A stretch of DNA of 64,000 nucleotides, from NCBI GenBank assembly GCA_021413865.1, contig JAIOPN010000031.1, positions 1 to 64,000 of the forward strand, given 5' to 3'. Shown piece after piece: positions 17,312 to 24,376 of the stretch. Numbering within the stretch: position 1 is the stretch's first letter; every line of letters begins with the position of its first letter. The position numbers were made by a program, and so were the translations under genes. The notes beneath the pieces were generated by a model, which saw nothing but the letters and a program-made list of their open reading frames with translations, was not told where the DNA came from and ran no database searches. The stretch comes from Planctomycetota bacterium (GTDB lineage: Bacteria; Planctomycetota; Phycisphaerae; Phycisphaerales; Phycisphaeraceae).

Positions 17312-17518
17312 ATGGAAACAAAGAGCCTTACCGACGACCCGTTGCCGCTGAACATGGCGGCACGGTGCCTGCGCGTCCCGGCGGGATGGCTGCGCGAGGA
17401 AGTGAGCGCCGGCCGCCTCCCCGCGCTCCATGCAGGCCGCGTAATCCTGGTGCACGTCCCGACGGTGGCTGGTTTGCTTGCCGAGCGCGCCCGCAGGGGT
17501 GAGGCGGTGGAGCGATGA
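17312..17518 (+). CDS. Small HTH (excisionase-like) protein
   Basis: A 68-residue protein with the layout of small MerR/excisionase-type DNA-binding proteins: NMAARCLRVPAGWLREEVSAG is the helix-turn-helix region, followed by a short wing (LPALHAGRVILVHV) and a helix. An alternative GTG start exists at 17294. It overlaps the next HTH gene by 4 bp (ATGA), giving a tandem pair. Confidence 0.6.
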   Translation: METKSLTDDPLPLNMAARCLRVPAGWLREEVSAGRLPALHAGRVILVHVPTVAGLLAERARRGEAVER

Positions 17519-17748
17519 GCACGCCCGCCCCGCAACCCGAGCCGCTGTGCGTGGATCAGGACACCATCGCGCGGATGTTCGGCGTCAGCGCGAAGACGAT
17601 TTTTCTATGGCGTCAACGCGAGGGGATGCCGCATTTCAAGATCGGAGCGAAGGGCGGGACGGTTCGGTTTGACGTTCAGGAAGTGCGCGAGTGGATGCGT
17701 GCCCGCCGCGTCGTCACCACGACCGCCGGATCGGAGGCGCAGCGATGA
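17515..17748 (+). CDS. HTH_17-type excisionase-like protein
   Basis: A 77-residue protein with a typical excisionase/HTH_17 fold: VDQDTIARMFGVSAKTIFLW, then a wing (FKIGAKGGTVRFDVQEV) and a last helix REWMRARR. Such proteins bend att DNA during excision or act as repressors. It overlaps both neighbours by 4 bp (ATGA), so it belongs to the left operon. Confidence 0.7.
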   Translation: MSTPAPQPEPLCVDQDTIARMFGVSAKTIFLWRQREGMPHFKIGAKGGTVRFDVQEVREWMRARRVVTTTAGSEAQR

Positions 17749-18323
17749 GCCACAGTCGCAAGGCCCCGCAATTCGGTCGCGTGCCCTACTGGATCGTAGA
17801 GAGCGAGGTCATCGCCGCCATGAAGCCCGCCGACGCGCGGGTGTACCTGGCCCTGTGCGCACACGCCGGCAACGACTGGACGGCGAGGCCTGGTGTTCGG
17901 CGGCTCGCCGCCAAGACCGGCCTGATGATCGGAACAGTCTCTGAGGCATTGCACCGCCTGACGCAGCTTGGCGTCGTCTCGATTGCCTGGAGCGGCAATG
18001 GCTGTCCCGCAAGCTACCGCATCGTAAGCGTTCAGCCTGCGCCGAACGGTCAAGGCAAGCCAACCGTTCTACGCCCGCCGAACGGTCCGCAAGCGAACCG
18101 TTCAGCGCCCGCAAGCCCGACCGTTCAGCGCCCGCAAGAAAACCGTTCGGCGGGTGCCGAACGAAACATATTGAACACAAAAGAAACACCGTCAGAAAAC
18201 CAAGAGGGGGTTACACCCCGGGAGAATCCGCAAACCCGGAAGCGTGTTCCACCGGCGGCGCGTCCGATCCACCAACAGCTCCGCGAGCTTGAGGCCGCCA
18301 GCGCGGCGGGAGGAAGCCGGTGA
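17745..18323 (+). CDS. Replication initiator-like protein with origin inside its gene
   Basis: A 192-residue protein starting at an ATGA overlap. Residues 1-95 form a winged helix of the HTH_36/phage replication type (AMKPADARVYLALCAHAG, then LAAKTGLMIGTVSEALHRL). Residues 98-150 are a low-complexity linker (PNG, PTV, NRSA repeats) whose DNA carries an iteron array. The C-terminus is basic and Pro-rich. The arrangement, initiator with origin in its linker-coding DNA followed directly by a DnaB-type helicase gene, copies that of phage lambda gene O. A DNA-binding initiator role is therefore likely. Confidence 0.65.
   Translation: MSHSRKAPQFGRVPYWIVESEVIAAMKPADARVYLALCAHAGNDWTARPGVRRLAAKTGLMIGTVSEALHRLTQLGVVSIAWSGNGCPASYRIVSVQPAPNGQGKPTVLRPPNGPQANRSAPASPTVQRPQENRSAGAERNILNTKETPSENQEGVTPRENPQTRKRVPPAARPIHQQLRELEAASAAGGSR
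18027..18205. other. Predicted replication origin: iteron array plus A-rich stretch
   Basis: The 7-bp motif ACCGTTC, in either orientation, occurs at 18044-18050, 18063-18069, 18080-18086, 18097-18103, 18120-18126 and 18142-18148. A one-base variant (AGCGTTC) lies at 18027-18033. Spacings are 17, 19, 17, 17, 23 and 22 bp. Directly after it, 18161-18205 has only 16 G or C in 45 bases, unlike its GC-rich surroundings. Iterons followed by an easily melted region inside an initiator gene are the layout of the lambda origin. Confidence 0.7.
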
Positions 18324-19669
18324 ACGCTACAGACACAAACCTCTTCGACCATGAGGCCGAGGCCGTCGTCGTCGGGGCGATCCTGGTGCGGGCGTGTGAG
18401 CCGGATTTTTCGGTGTTCATGGCTGACATCCAAGACGCCGTGAGCGCCGAGGACTTCCACCGGCCCGGCCCTCGTGCCGTGTACGAGGCTATCACGCGGG
18501 TCTACGCCCGCGGCGACGCGATCGAAATCGCCGCCGTGAAGTCCGAGCTTCAAGACGCCGGCACCCTCGAACTGGTCGGGGGCGTCGCGGGCCTGGTGGA
18601 CCTGGCCGCCGCTGTCCCGTCTGGCGGGCTGACCGCGCTACAGCATGCCGCGCGGGTGCGTGGCCTGGCGAGCCTGCGCCGCCTCACCCAAGCGACCACC
18701 GACATTGCCGCCGACGCCGCCAGAAATCCCGGTGACGCATCCGAGGTCATCGACCGGGCCGAGAGCCGGATATTCGCCATCAGCCGCCAAACCGAACGCC
18801 AGCGCCCCCGCGCGGTGGGCGATGGGCTGGCCGCCCTGGTGGACCGCCTGGAGGCGGGCGAGCCGGCGGCCGTGGGGCTGGACACCGGGCTCCCGAGCCT
18901 CGACGCCACGACGGGCGGATTCAAGCCCGGACAACTCATCGTCGGCGGTGGGCCGCCGAGCGTGGGCAAGACGGCGCTTGGGACGGGGGTGGCGATCCAC
19001 GCCGCCGTCATCCGCAGGCGCGGAGTGCATTTTCTCTCGCTCGAAATGACCACCGCCGAGTTGCAGCGTCGCGCATTGTCCGCCCTGTCCGGGGTGTCGA
19101 TGCACCGGATGGACCGACCCGACGCCCTCAGCGCCGCCGCGATACGGAACCTGCGCGATGCCGTGGACACCCTCGCGGATGCGCCGCTGTACCTGGACGA
19201 GTGCGCCGGTCTGACCGCCGCCTCCCTGCGGTCGCGGGTGAGGCGCGAGGCCGCACGGCACGACATCGGACTCGTGGTCATCGACTACCTCCAGTTGATC
19301 GCCGGCTCACACTCGGGCAACTCCAACCGCAATAACGAGATCGCGGAGATCAGCCGCGCCGTCAAAGTGTTGGCGTCGGAACTGGAAATCCCGGTCTTGC
19401 TGTTGTCTCAGCTAAACCGCACTTCGCGCGGAGAATCACGCAAGCCGCAATTGCATGACCTGCGCGACAGTGGCGCAATCGAACAGGACGCCGACATCGT
19501 GATCCTGCTGCACTCCGAGGACTACGCGCATCGGGGCGAATCGGGCCACACATTCACCGGGGAGACGGACTTGATCGTCGCCAAAAACCGCAACGGACCT
19601 ACGGGTGTCGCGCGCGTGGTATTCAATCCGGAGCGCGCGGCATTCGCCGACATGGAGGTCGCGCGATGA
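18320..19669 (+). CDS. DnaB-type replicative helicase
   Basis: A 449-residue protein with GTG start overlapping the upstream gene. It has a DnaB N-terminal domain (about 1-110, with AVVVGAILV and FHRPGPRAVYEAI), a linker, and a RecA-like C-terminal domain. Motifs: Walker A GGPPSVGKTAL (about 216), FLSLEMTTAEL (H1a), Walker B IGLVVIDYLQLI (about 325), LSQLNR (H3 region) and DSGAIEQDADIV (H4). The length is near the family norm of about 450. It probably loads at the origin inside the preceding gene, letting the element replicate by itself. Confidence 0.85.
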   Translation: MNATDTNLFDHEAEAVVVGAILVRACEPDFSVFMADIQDAVSAEDFHRPGPRAVYEAITRVYARGDAIEIAAVKSELQDAGTLELVGGVAGLVDLAAAVPSGGLTALQHAARVRGLASLRRLTQATTDIAADAARNPGDASEVIDRAESRIFAISRQTERQRPRAVGDGLAALVDRLEAGEPAAVGLDTGLPSLDATTGGFKPGQLIVGGGPPSVGKTALGTGVAIHAAVIRRRGVHFLSLEMTTAELQRRALSALSGVSMHRMDRPDALSAAAIRNLRDAVDTLADAPLYLDECAGLTAASLRSRVRREAARHDIGLVVIDYLQLIAGSHSGNSNRNNEIAEISRAVKVLASELEIPVLLLSQLNRTSRGESRKPQLHDLRDSGAIEQDADIVILLHSEDYAHRGESGHTFTGETDLIVAKNRNGPTGVARVVFNPERAAFADMEVAR

Positions 19670-20001
19670 GACTCCGTTTCGTCATAGCAAGCTTAGCGTG
19701 GCAGATGCACGAGGTACGCCGGGCGTGCCGCGCACCCAACACTGCCTCATACCGTGTTGACGCGGGGAAGCTGTGGGATTTCATTCTCCAATCCATCCAC
19801 GGCCACGCGGATGAGCGGTGGATTTCGTTCTGGTCCGGCATCTCGATAGCTGACCTGCCGCACCATGTTCGCCACCACTTACAGACATACGCGCTCGAGG
19901 CCATCGCCGCCCTTGAGCGCCACAACCTACCAACCCCGCCGCGCCTGTTGGCGTTGCTGAACAAACTTCGCAAAGGCGCGCCGGCCGAGGTGCCCGAGTG
20001 A
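19666..20001 (+). CDS. Hypothetical element protein
   Basis: A 111-residue protein overlapping the helicase gene by 4 bp (ATGA). It is mostly helical, with YALEAIAALERHNLPTPPRLLALLNKLRKG near the C-terminus. No family recognised. Confidence 0.5.
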   Translation: MRLRFVIASLAWQMHEVRRACRAPNTASYRVDAGKLWDFILQSIHGHADERWISFWSGISIADLPHHVRHHLQTYALEAIAALERHNLPTPPRLLALLNKLRKGAPAEVPE

Positions 20002-20240
20002 AACGCACCACCCACAACCCCGAGCCGATCGGCGACATCCTCCCCCGCGTGCTTGATCGCATCGCGCCGAAGTCTCGCCCGGTGTTTGTCATCCGGTTGC
20101 GACCCACGCCGGGCGTCGATGCCGTCCGGGCCCTGCGGCGTGCCCTGAAATACTGCTCCCGCGCGTGCGGGCTCAGGTGTGTTGATGTTCAAGAACTCCC
20201 CGCCGGCGAGACCGGCAAAATCGAAAGGAAAACGTCGTGA
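19998..20240 (+). CDS. Hypothetical element protein
   Basis: An 80-residue protein with a GTG start and 4-bp overlaps on both sides. The central part FVIRLRPTPGVDAVRALRRALKYCSRACG reads as a strand followed by a helix, a compact alpha/beta pattern. Small proteins of this kind follow replication genes in many phage-like elements. Function unknown. Confidence 0.5.
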   Translation: MKRTTHNPEPIGDILPRVLDRIAPKSRPVFVIRLRPTPGVDAVRALRRALKYCSRACGLRCVDVQELPAGETGKIERKTS

Positions 20241-20674
20241 GCGAAACCATGAACGAACACCAGGCCGCCGCATTCCAACAGGGCGTCGCCGATGGCCGCG
20301 CCCAGGGTAAGGCCCGCATCTCCGCCCTGATCGAAAAGGCCAGCGCCGGCGGCTGCGCCGATGAGGTGTTGGCGATGCTGCAAAAGGACGTGAAGCTCGA
20401 AACCGTCGAAGAGATGGCCGACCTGCTCACACGCGCCAAGGCCGCCGACTGCAAGGCCGACCTGATGGCGATGCACAAGCACGGCGCGAAGCTGAGGGAC
20501 ATCGAAGAGGTGTGCGCGACGTTCGAGTACCTCAAGTCCGCCCATGGCAAAGAGGCGCTGAGGGACACGCTGCGCCGTCGCACGCTGTCCGTGCACGACG
20601 CGTGCGAGTTTACGCGCTCCAAGTATCAGCCGGACGGGAAGATGGTCCCCCATCGGGCACCCCGCGGTTACTGA
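20237..20674 (+). CDS. Hypothetical element protein, helical
   Basis: A 145-residue protein with GTG start in a GTGA overlap. It begins with AAFQQGVADGRAQGKARISALIE, which resembles the C-terminal scaffold-like tail seen on some phage head proteases (QGVxxGRxxERxRI), but no protease domain precedes it. The rest is helical, with repeated Ala-Lys-rich turns. This is a weak resemblance, not an assignment. Confidence 0.45.
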   Translation: MSETMNEHQAAAFQQGVADGRAQGKARISALIEKASAGGCADEVLAMLQKDVKLETVEEMADLLTRAKAADCKADLMAMHKHGAKLRDIEEVCATFEYLKSAHGKEALRDTLRRRTLSVHDACEFTRSKYQPDGKMVPHRAPRGY

Positions 20675-20744
20675 TCCCCGCCGGCCCGTGTGGGTCGGTT
20701 TTCACTCCCCCAGCCGGCAAAGACCGGCGACACGAAAGGACACC

Positions 20745-21092
20745 ATGACCACCTCCAGCAACGCCCCCAAGCTTCGGCCCGACGCCACGCCCCAGGAGAA
20801 GGCCGACCACGAGTGGGAGCACGACCCCCAGGCCCGCAAGGACTTCAAGGACAAGGCCGCGCTCACCCGCTACCACGAGCACGTCGCCAAGGGCCGCATC
20901 AACACCGGCCGCGCGAGCAAGCCCCGGCAACCGTTGACCGCTGAGGAACGGGCCGCGCTCGAACGGCGCTACCCGTCTCAGGCGACCCGCGATGCCGAGT
21001 GGAGCGACCCGGCGACCAAGGCCGAGTTTCGCAACGATCGCGCGGCGTTCGATCGTTGGCACGAGCACAAGGCCGCTGGCCGCATCCGCTGA
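20745..21092 (+). CDS. Hypothetical element protein with internal repeat
   Basis: A 115-residue acidic/basic protein. The start at 20745 has GAAAGGA upstream. Two units of about 33 residues are related: EWEHDPQARKDFKDKAALTR with YHEHVAKGRI, and EWSDPATKAEFRNDRAAFDR with WHEHKAAGRI. The conserved pattern is E-W-x-D-P-x-x-K/R-x-x-F, A-x-x-R-Y/W-H-E-H and GRI. No family recognised. Confidence 0.5.
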   Translation: MTTSSNAPKLRPDATPQEKADHEWEHDPQARKDFKDKAALTRYHEHVAKGRINTGRASKPRQPLTAEERAALERRYPSQATRDAEWSDPATKAEFRNDRAAFDRWHEHKAAGRIR

Positions 21093-21145
21093 TCCGCGCC
21101 GGCCGCGTGGCCGGTGTTCAACTCCATCATCACGAAAGGCAACGC

Positions 21146-21625
21146 ATGGGATTCATCGACGAACTGTTCAAACGCAAAAGGACCAGCGACCAAGAGGCGC
21201 GGGCGACGTACCGCACGCTGCTGGCCAAGGGCGACGCGATCAAGCCCGCCGAGCTGGCGAAGTTGGATCAGGTGGCCGAAGCGATCGGCAAGACCGCCGA
21301 GGACGTGGCCGCCGACCTGGAGGCGATGAGCGAGGCCCGCGCACTCGTGGCGGGCATGGGTGATGAGCGGCAATTGATCGCCGCGAGCAAGGCGTCTGCC
21401 AAGGCCATCAGCGACCACGACGCCAGCAAGGCCAAGCTGCTCGCCGAGTTTGACGCCAAGGCCCGAGAGCTGGCGAAGGCGCGGGGCGTGGCATCCTCGC
21501 GGATGCAGGCGGCCGGGCAGGCCCGCGAGCGGTTGACCATGCTGCACCGCCTCCACCCCGACGTGGTGAGCATCGACATGGTGCCGCAGTCCCCGCGTGA
21601 CGCCAACGGGAACCTGATCCCGTGA
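21146..21625 (+). CDS. Hypothetical element protein, coiled-coil-like
   Basis: A 159-residue, strongly helical protein. The start at 21146 follows GAAAGG. Residues 20-130 have heptad-like Ala/Leu/Lys spacing (AKLLAEFDAKARELAKARG). The N-terminal MGFIDELFKRKR is amphipathic. It lies upstream of the terminase-like gene. A role in assembly is possible but not shown. Confidence 0.5.
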   Translation: MGFIDELFKRKRTSDQEARATYRTLLAKGDAIKPAELAKLDQVAEAIGKTAEDVAADLEAMSEARALVAGMGDERQLIAASKASAKAISDHDASKAKLLAEFDAKARELAKARGVASSRMQAAGQARERLTMLHRLHPDVVSIDMVPQSPRDANGNLIP

Positions 21626-21963
21626 CGCATCACAGCACGCATGAACTCTCTGTTCGGTCGCCGGGGAGGACGCAATACCCGCCCCGGCACTTTCGCCCCG
21701 CGTCGTCGAGAGACGGCGCGCGGCTTTCGTCCGAGGTCAGTGAGGGCGCTACGTTCGATCGTGGCGCGTCCGAGTTTCGGAGGGGCGTAGAGGCGGGCGT
21801 GACGACAGCCGCGCCCAGCGCCGGCGCAGGGGGAGGGGTAGGCCCACCCGGTGCCAAGAGGTTCTTCCGACGCCGGCACGCCATGAGGGTCAAAGCGATC
21901 GAACGTCGTGAGTGTCAATCGTTCCGTGGAGTAAACAATGAGCCGCGCCGCTTCCAAGCCTGA
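21622..21963 (+). CDS. Doubtful ORF in a 312-bp gap
   Basis: A 113-codon frame starting with GTG in the same GTGA overlap style as other genes of the element. Its composition is Arg/Gly/Ser-rich and not clearly protein-like. A competing 49-codon frame at 21641-21790 (MNSLFGRRGGRNTRPGTF) is also Arg-rich. I cannot tell which, if either, is translated. The stretch might instead hold a packaging or regulatory site. Confidence 0.25.
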   Translation: MTHHSTHELSVRSPGRTQYPPRHFRPASSRDGARLSSEVSEGATFDRGASEFRRGVEAGVTTAAPSAGAGGGVGPPGAKRFFRRRHAMRVKAIERRECQSFRGVNNEPRRFQA

Positions 21964-22435
21964 CCGAAGATTGCCGACCGCCGACGCCGCCGCTGTGTTG
22001 GGTATCGCCATCGGCACGTTGAGGAAGTGGGTCGCGCTCGGATGCCCGCACTCCACCGACAAGCCACCCGCGCAAGGCTACCTGTTCAGCGCGCCCGAGG
22101 TTCGCAAGTGGATGGCCGACGCCGGCCGCACCGGGCTGTCCGGCCGTCCAAGGTCCGAGGGGTCAAAGGTGATGCTGGCCGCGCGAATCCGCAAGGAAAG
22201 CGCGCTGGCGAACCTGTACGAAGGGCAGGTCCGCCGCGCCGCCGCCCACCTGCTCGACGCCGACGACGTTCGCCGGGAGTGGGATCGCACCACGGCCTTG
22301 ATCCGCGCCACGATCGAGCCGCTGGGGGCGAGCCTCGCACCCCTGATCCACGGGAAGACCGTCCCCGAGATTCAGGTCATCCTCGACAACACCATTGCCG
22401 ACGCCCTGCGCCGGCTCGCCGCGAGCGCCGCCTGA
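21938..22435 (+). CDS. Nu1-like terminase small subunit
   Basis: A 165-residue protein with an N-terminal winged-helix HTH (LPTADAAAVLGIAIGTLRKW) and a wing (GYLFSAPEVRKWM). A basic helix follows (AARIRKESALANLYEGQVRRAA), and then a dimer-type helical C-terminus (DDVRREWDRTTALIRATIEP, VPEIQVILDNTIADALRRL). This order matches phage Nu1-type small terminases, which recognise the packaging site. No large terminase subunit is encoded in the element. In phage satellites a private small subunit redirects the helper's packaging motor. Confidence 0.65.
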   Translation: MSRAASKPDRRLPTADAAAVLGIAIGTLRKWVALGCPHSTDKPPAQGYLFSAPEVRKWMADAGRTGLSGRPRSEGSKVMLAARIRKESALANLYEGQVRRAAAHLLDADDVRREWDRTTALIRATIEPLGASLAPLIHGKTVPEIQVILDNTIADALRRLAASAA

Positions 22436-22507
22436 TCGACCCGGCCGGACTTCTAGGTGAATCAACCGCCCCGCCGCATAGCGTCCGGTGGCGAGCCTGA
22501 ATAGTGA

Positions 22508-22521
22508 TTGCATTAGTGCAA
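22508..22521. promoter_or_regulatory. Candidate operator upstream of the XRE gene
   Basis: TTGCA-TTAG-TGCAA is a perfect 5-bp inverted repeat 22 bp upstream of the XRE start. Placement just before a small repressor gene suits an autoregulatory operator. There is no experimental support. Confidence 0.4.
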
Positions 22522-22543
22522 CGACGACGATAGGGTAATAGCC

Positions 22544-22762
22544 ATGTCGAAACTGTTGAATGAATTGTGCGAACTGATCCGAGCCGACGGGCGGGGCGTC
22601 AACAAGCTGGGCCGTGCATCAGGCGTCCCGCCGTCGAGCCTCAGCCGATTGTTGAACGGAACGCACGGGCTTGGCGCGGACCACATTGAGGCCGTCGCCA
22701 AGGCGCTCGGCTACACGGTCGAGTTGAGGCCGACGCCGAAACTCAAGAAACGGAGTAAATGA
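22544..22762 (+). CDS. XRE-family regulator
   Basis: A 72-residue Cro/C1-type HTH protein: VNKLGRASGVPPSSLSRLLN is the helix-turn-helix, followed by GADHIEAVAKALGYTVEL. It overlaps the integrase gene by 4 bp (ATGA), so it is co-translated with it. The decayed island at 25.7-29.6 kb has the same pairing of a small XRE protein and integrase (27172-27399 and 25666-27168). Confidence 0.8.
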   Translation: MSKLLNELCELIRADGRGVNKLGRASGVPPSSLSRLLNGTHGLGADHIEAVAKALGYTVELRPTPKLKKRSK

Positions 22763-24177
22763 GCATGGCCAGCATCAGCACAAACTCGGACGGCCATCGC
22801 CGCATCTTCGTGGCCGTGGGCAAGAAACGCCCCGCGATCTACCTTGGGGCGATGAGCCTGCGCGATGCACAGGCGATCCGCGTACACGTTGAGGCCCTGG
22901 CTCGTGCGCTCCGCACCCGGCAGGCCGTCGCCGCCGCTACCGAGGTCTGGCTGTCCGAGATCGGCGACGACATGCACGACCGCCTCGCCCGCGTCGGTCT
23001 GGTGGCGGCGCGGGGATCGGCCACGCTGGCCGCGTTCATTGACGGCTACCTTGCCCGCCGTGTTGACCACAAGCCCAACGCCAAGAAAAACATTCTCGGC
23101 GCTCGCCGGTGTCTGGTGGCGTACTTCGGTGCGGACAAACCGATGCGCGAGATCACCGAGCACGACGCCGACGGGTTCCGCTTGTGGCTGATGAGCAAGG
23201 CGAGGCGGGCGTCGGGCAGGGGGAAGGGCAAGGCCGACACCTTGGCGGACAACGTGGTCAACAAGGTAACGCCCGTGGCCGGAACAATTGTTCCACTCCC
23301 GCCCTTGGGTACAACTGTACCCACCGACGCCGGGCTGTCCGAGGCCACGGTCCGCCGGCGCTGCGGGTACGCCAAGCAACTGTTCAAGGCCGCGATCAAG
23401 GCCCGGCTGATCGACCGCAACCCGTTTGCCGAAGTTGTCACCGCCTCCGTGGGCAATGACGCCCGCCTGTTCTTCGTTGACCGCGCCACAATCGACGCCC
23501 TGCTGTCCGCGACGACGTGCCCCGAGTGGCGGCTGATGATCGGCCTGGCCCGCTACGGGGCGTTACGCTGCCCCAGCGAGGTCTTGGCGCTGCGGTGGGC
23601 GGACGTGGACTTCGAGGGCAAGCGTATCCGTGTCCCCTCGCCCAAGACCGCCGGGCACGCCGGGCACGGCCACCGGCTGATCCCCCTCTTCCCCGAGCTT
23701 GAACCCCTGCTCACCGCCGCGCTCAATGCCGCACCCGAGCGCAGCGAGTACGTCGTGAGCAAGTACCGCGACTGCGCCGTCAACCTGCGGACGCACCTGC
23801 TGCGCCTGATCGACCGCGCCAAGCTGGTCGCGTGGCCGCGGCTTTGGCAAAACCTGCGGGCGTCGAGGGCGACGGAGTTGGCGAAAGAGTTTCCCGCGCA
23901 CGTCGCCGCCGGCTGGTGCGGGCACAGCGTCGAAGTGGCGGGCGCGCACTACTGGAGCACGACGGATAGCGACTTCGACCGCGCGACAAAAGGCGCGACG
24001 CAGAATCCGACGCAGTCATTGCACCGAATGACAACAAATGACCGGAAATCACCGGAAGCGGGAAAATCCGAGGGTATCGCTAATGGCGGGGACGTATTCG
24101 AGTTAGCAGACATTTCCGAAAATGACCGAGAAAACAAGTGCGCCCGGATGGATTCGAACCATCGACCTACGGTTTAG
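22759..24177 (+). CDS. Tyrosine integrase whose 3' end lies in tRNA-Arg(CCT)
   Basis: A 472-residue tyrosine recombinase. The core-binding domain is at about 85-240 and the catalytic domain at about 240-420. Likely catalytic residues are Arg in YGALRCPSEVLALRW, Arg in the NLRASRATEL block, His in WCGHSVE, and Tyr in AHYWSTT. The tail carries ATQNPTQ, encoded by the 24-bp repeat. The last residues (CARMDSNHRPTV) are encoded antisense to the tRNA gene, so they depend on integration. In an excised circle the frame would continue into the left-end ORF to about 527 residues. It overlaps the XRE gene by 4 bp. Confidence 0.85.
   Translation: MSMASISTNSDGHRRIFVAVGKKRPAIYLGAMSLRDAQAIRVHVEALARALRTRQAVAAATEVWLSEIGDDMHDRLARVGLVAARGSATLAAFIDGYLARRVDHKPNAKKNILGARRCLVAYFGADKPMREITEHDADGFRLWLMSKARRASGRGKGKADTLADNVVNKVTPVAGTIVPLPPLGTTVPTDAGLSEATVRRRCGYAKQLFKAAIKARLIDRNPFAEVVTASVGNDARLFFVDRATIDALLSATTCPEWRLMIGLARYGALRCPSEVLALRWADVDFEGKRIRVPSPKTAGHAGHGHRLIPLFPELEPLLTAALNAAPERSEYVVSKYRDCAVNLRTHLLRLIDRAKLVAWPRLWQNLRASRATELAKEFPAHVAAGWCGHSVEVAGAHYWSTTDSDFDRATKGATQNPTQSLHRMTTNDRKSPEAGKSEGIANGGDVFELADISENDRENKCARMDSNHRPTV
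23994..24017 (+). repeat. 24-bp direct repeat, right copy
   Basis: Identical to 15837-15860. It encodes ATQNPTQ within the integrase tail. Confidence 0.8.
24139..24159. other. Right attachment site
   Basis: This is the 3' end of tRNA-Arg(CCT), repeated with one mismatch at 15775-15795. The mismatch falls in the T loop (TTCGAAT here, TTCGATT in the left copy); both are acceptable T-loop sequences. Confidence 0.8.
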
Positions 24178-24211
24178 GAAACCGTCGCTCTATCCCCTGA
24201 GCTACGGGCGC
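24139..24211 (-). tRNA. tRNA-Arg (CCT)
   Basis: On the minus strand a full cloverleaf is readable: acceptor GCGCCCG/CGGGCGC, D arm GCTC/GAGC, anticodon stem ACGGT/ACCGT around loop TTCCTAA (anticodon CCT), T arm GATGG/CCATC with TTCGAAT. The length is 73 nt with discriminator A. It reads AGG codons. Its 3' end is the right att copy of the integrated element, so the gene stays intact after integration. Confidence 0.95.
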
Positions 24212-24376
24212 TCGTGGTGGGGCATCGTATCACCCCCGGCGGGGGCGTGACCAATCCGTGGGCGATCCGCGGGAAGTCCGGGGCGTTGCCGTGGGCGGTG
24301 ATCCGGTATCATGGTTTGGCCCTGTCCGGCCGGTGTCCGTCGTGTTTTTACGCCTACCGTTCCATCGAGGATCATC

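Larger units (their letters stand above)
15775..24159 (+). mobile_element. 8.4 kb integrated element, phage-satellite-like, in tRNA-Arg(CCT)
   Basis: The element is bounded by a 21-bp direct repeat (20 of 21 identical): one copy is the 3' end of tRNA-Arg(CCT) at 24139-24159 and the other is at 15775-15795. All genes inside read left to right. They comprise HTH/excisionase-like proteins, a replication protein with an internal iteron array, a DnaB-type helicase, small unknown proteins, a Nu1-like terminase small subunit, an XRE regulator and a tyrosine integrase. There is no portal, capsid, tail, large terminase or lysis gene. This gene set (integrase, own replication, terminase small subunit) resembles phage-inducible chromosomal islands. 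Many genes overlap by 4 bp, pointing to one or a few transcripts. Confidence 0.8.
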
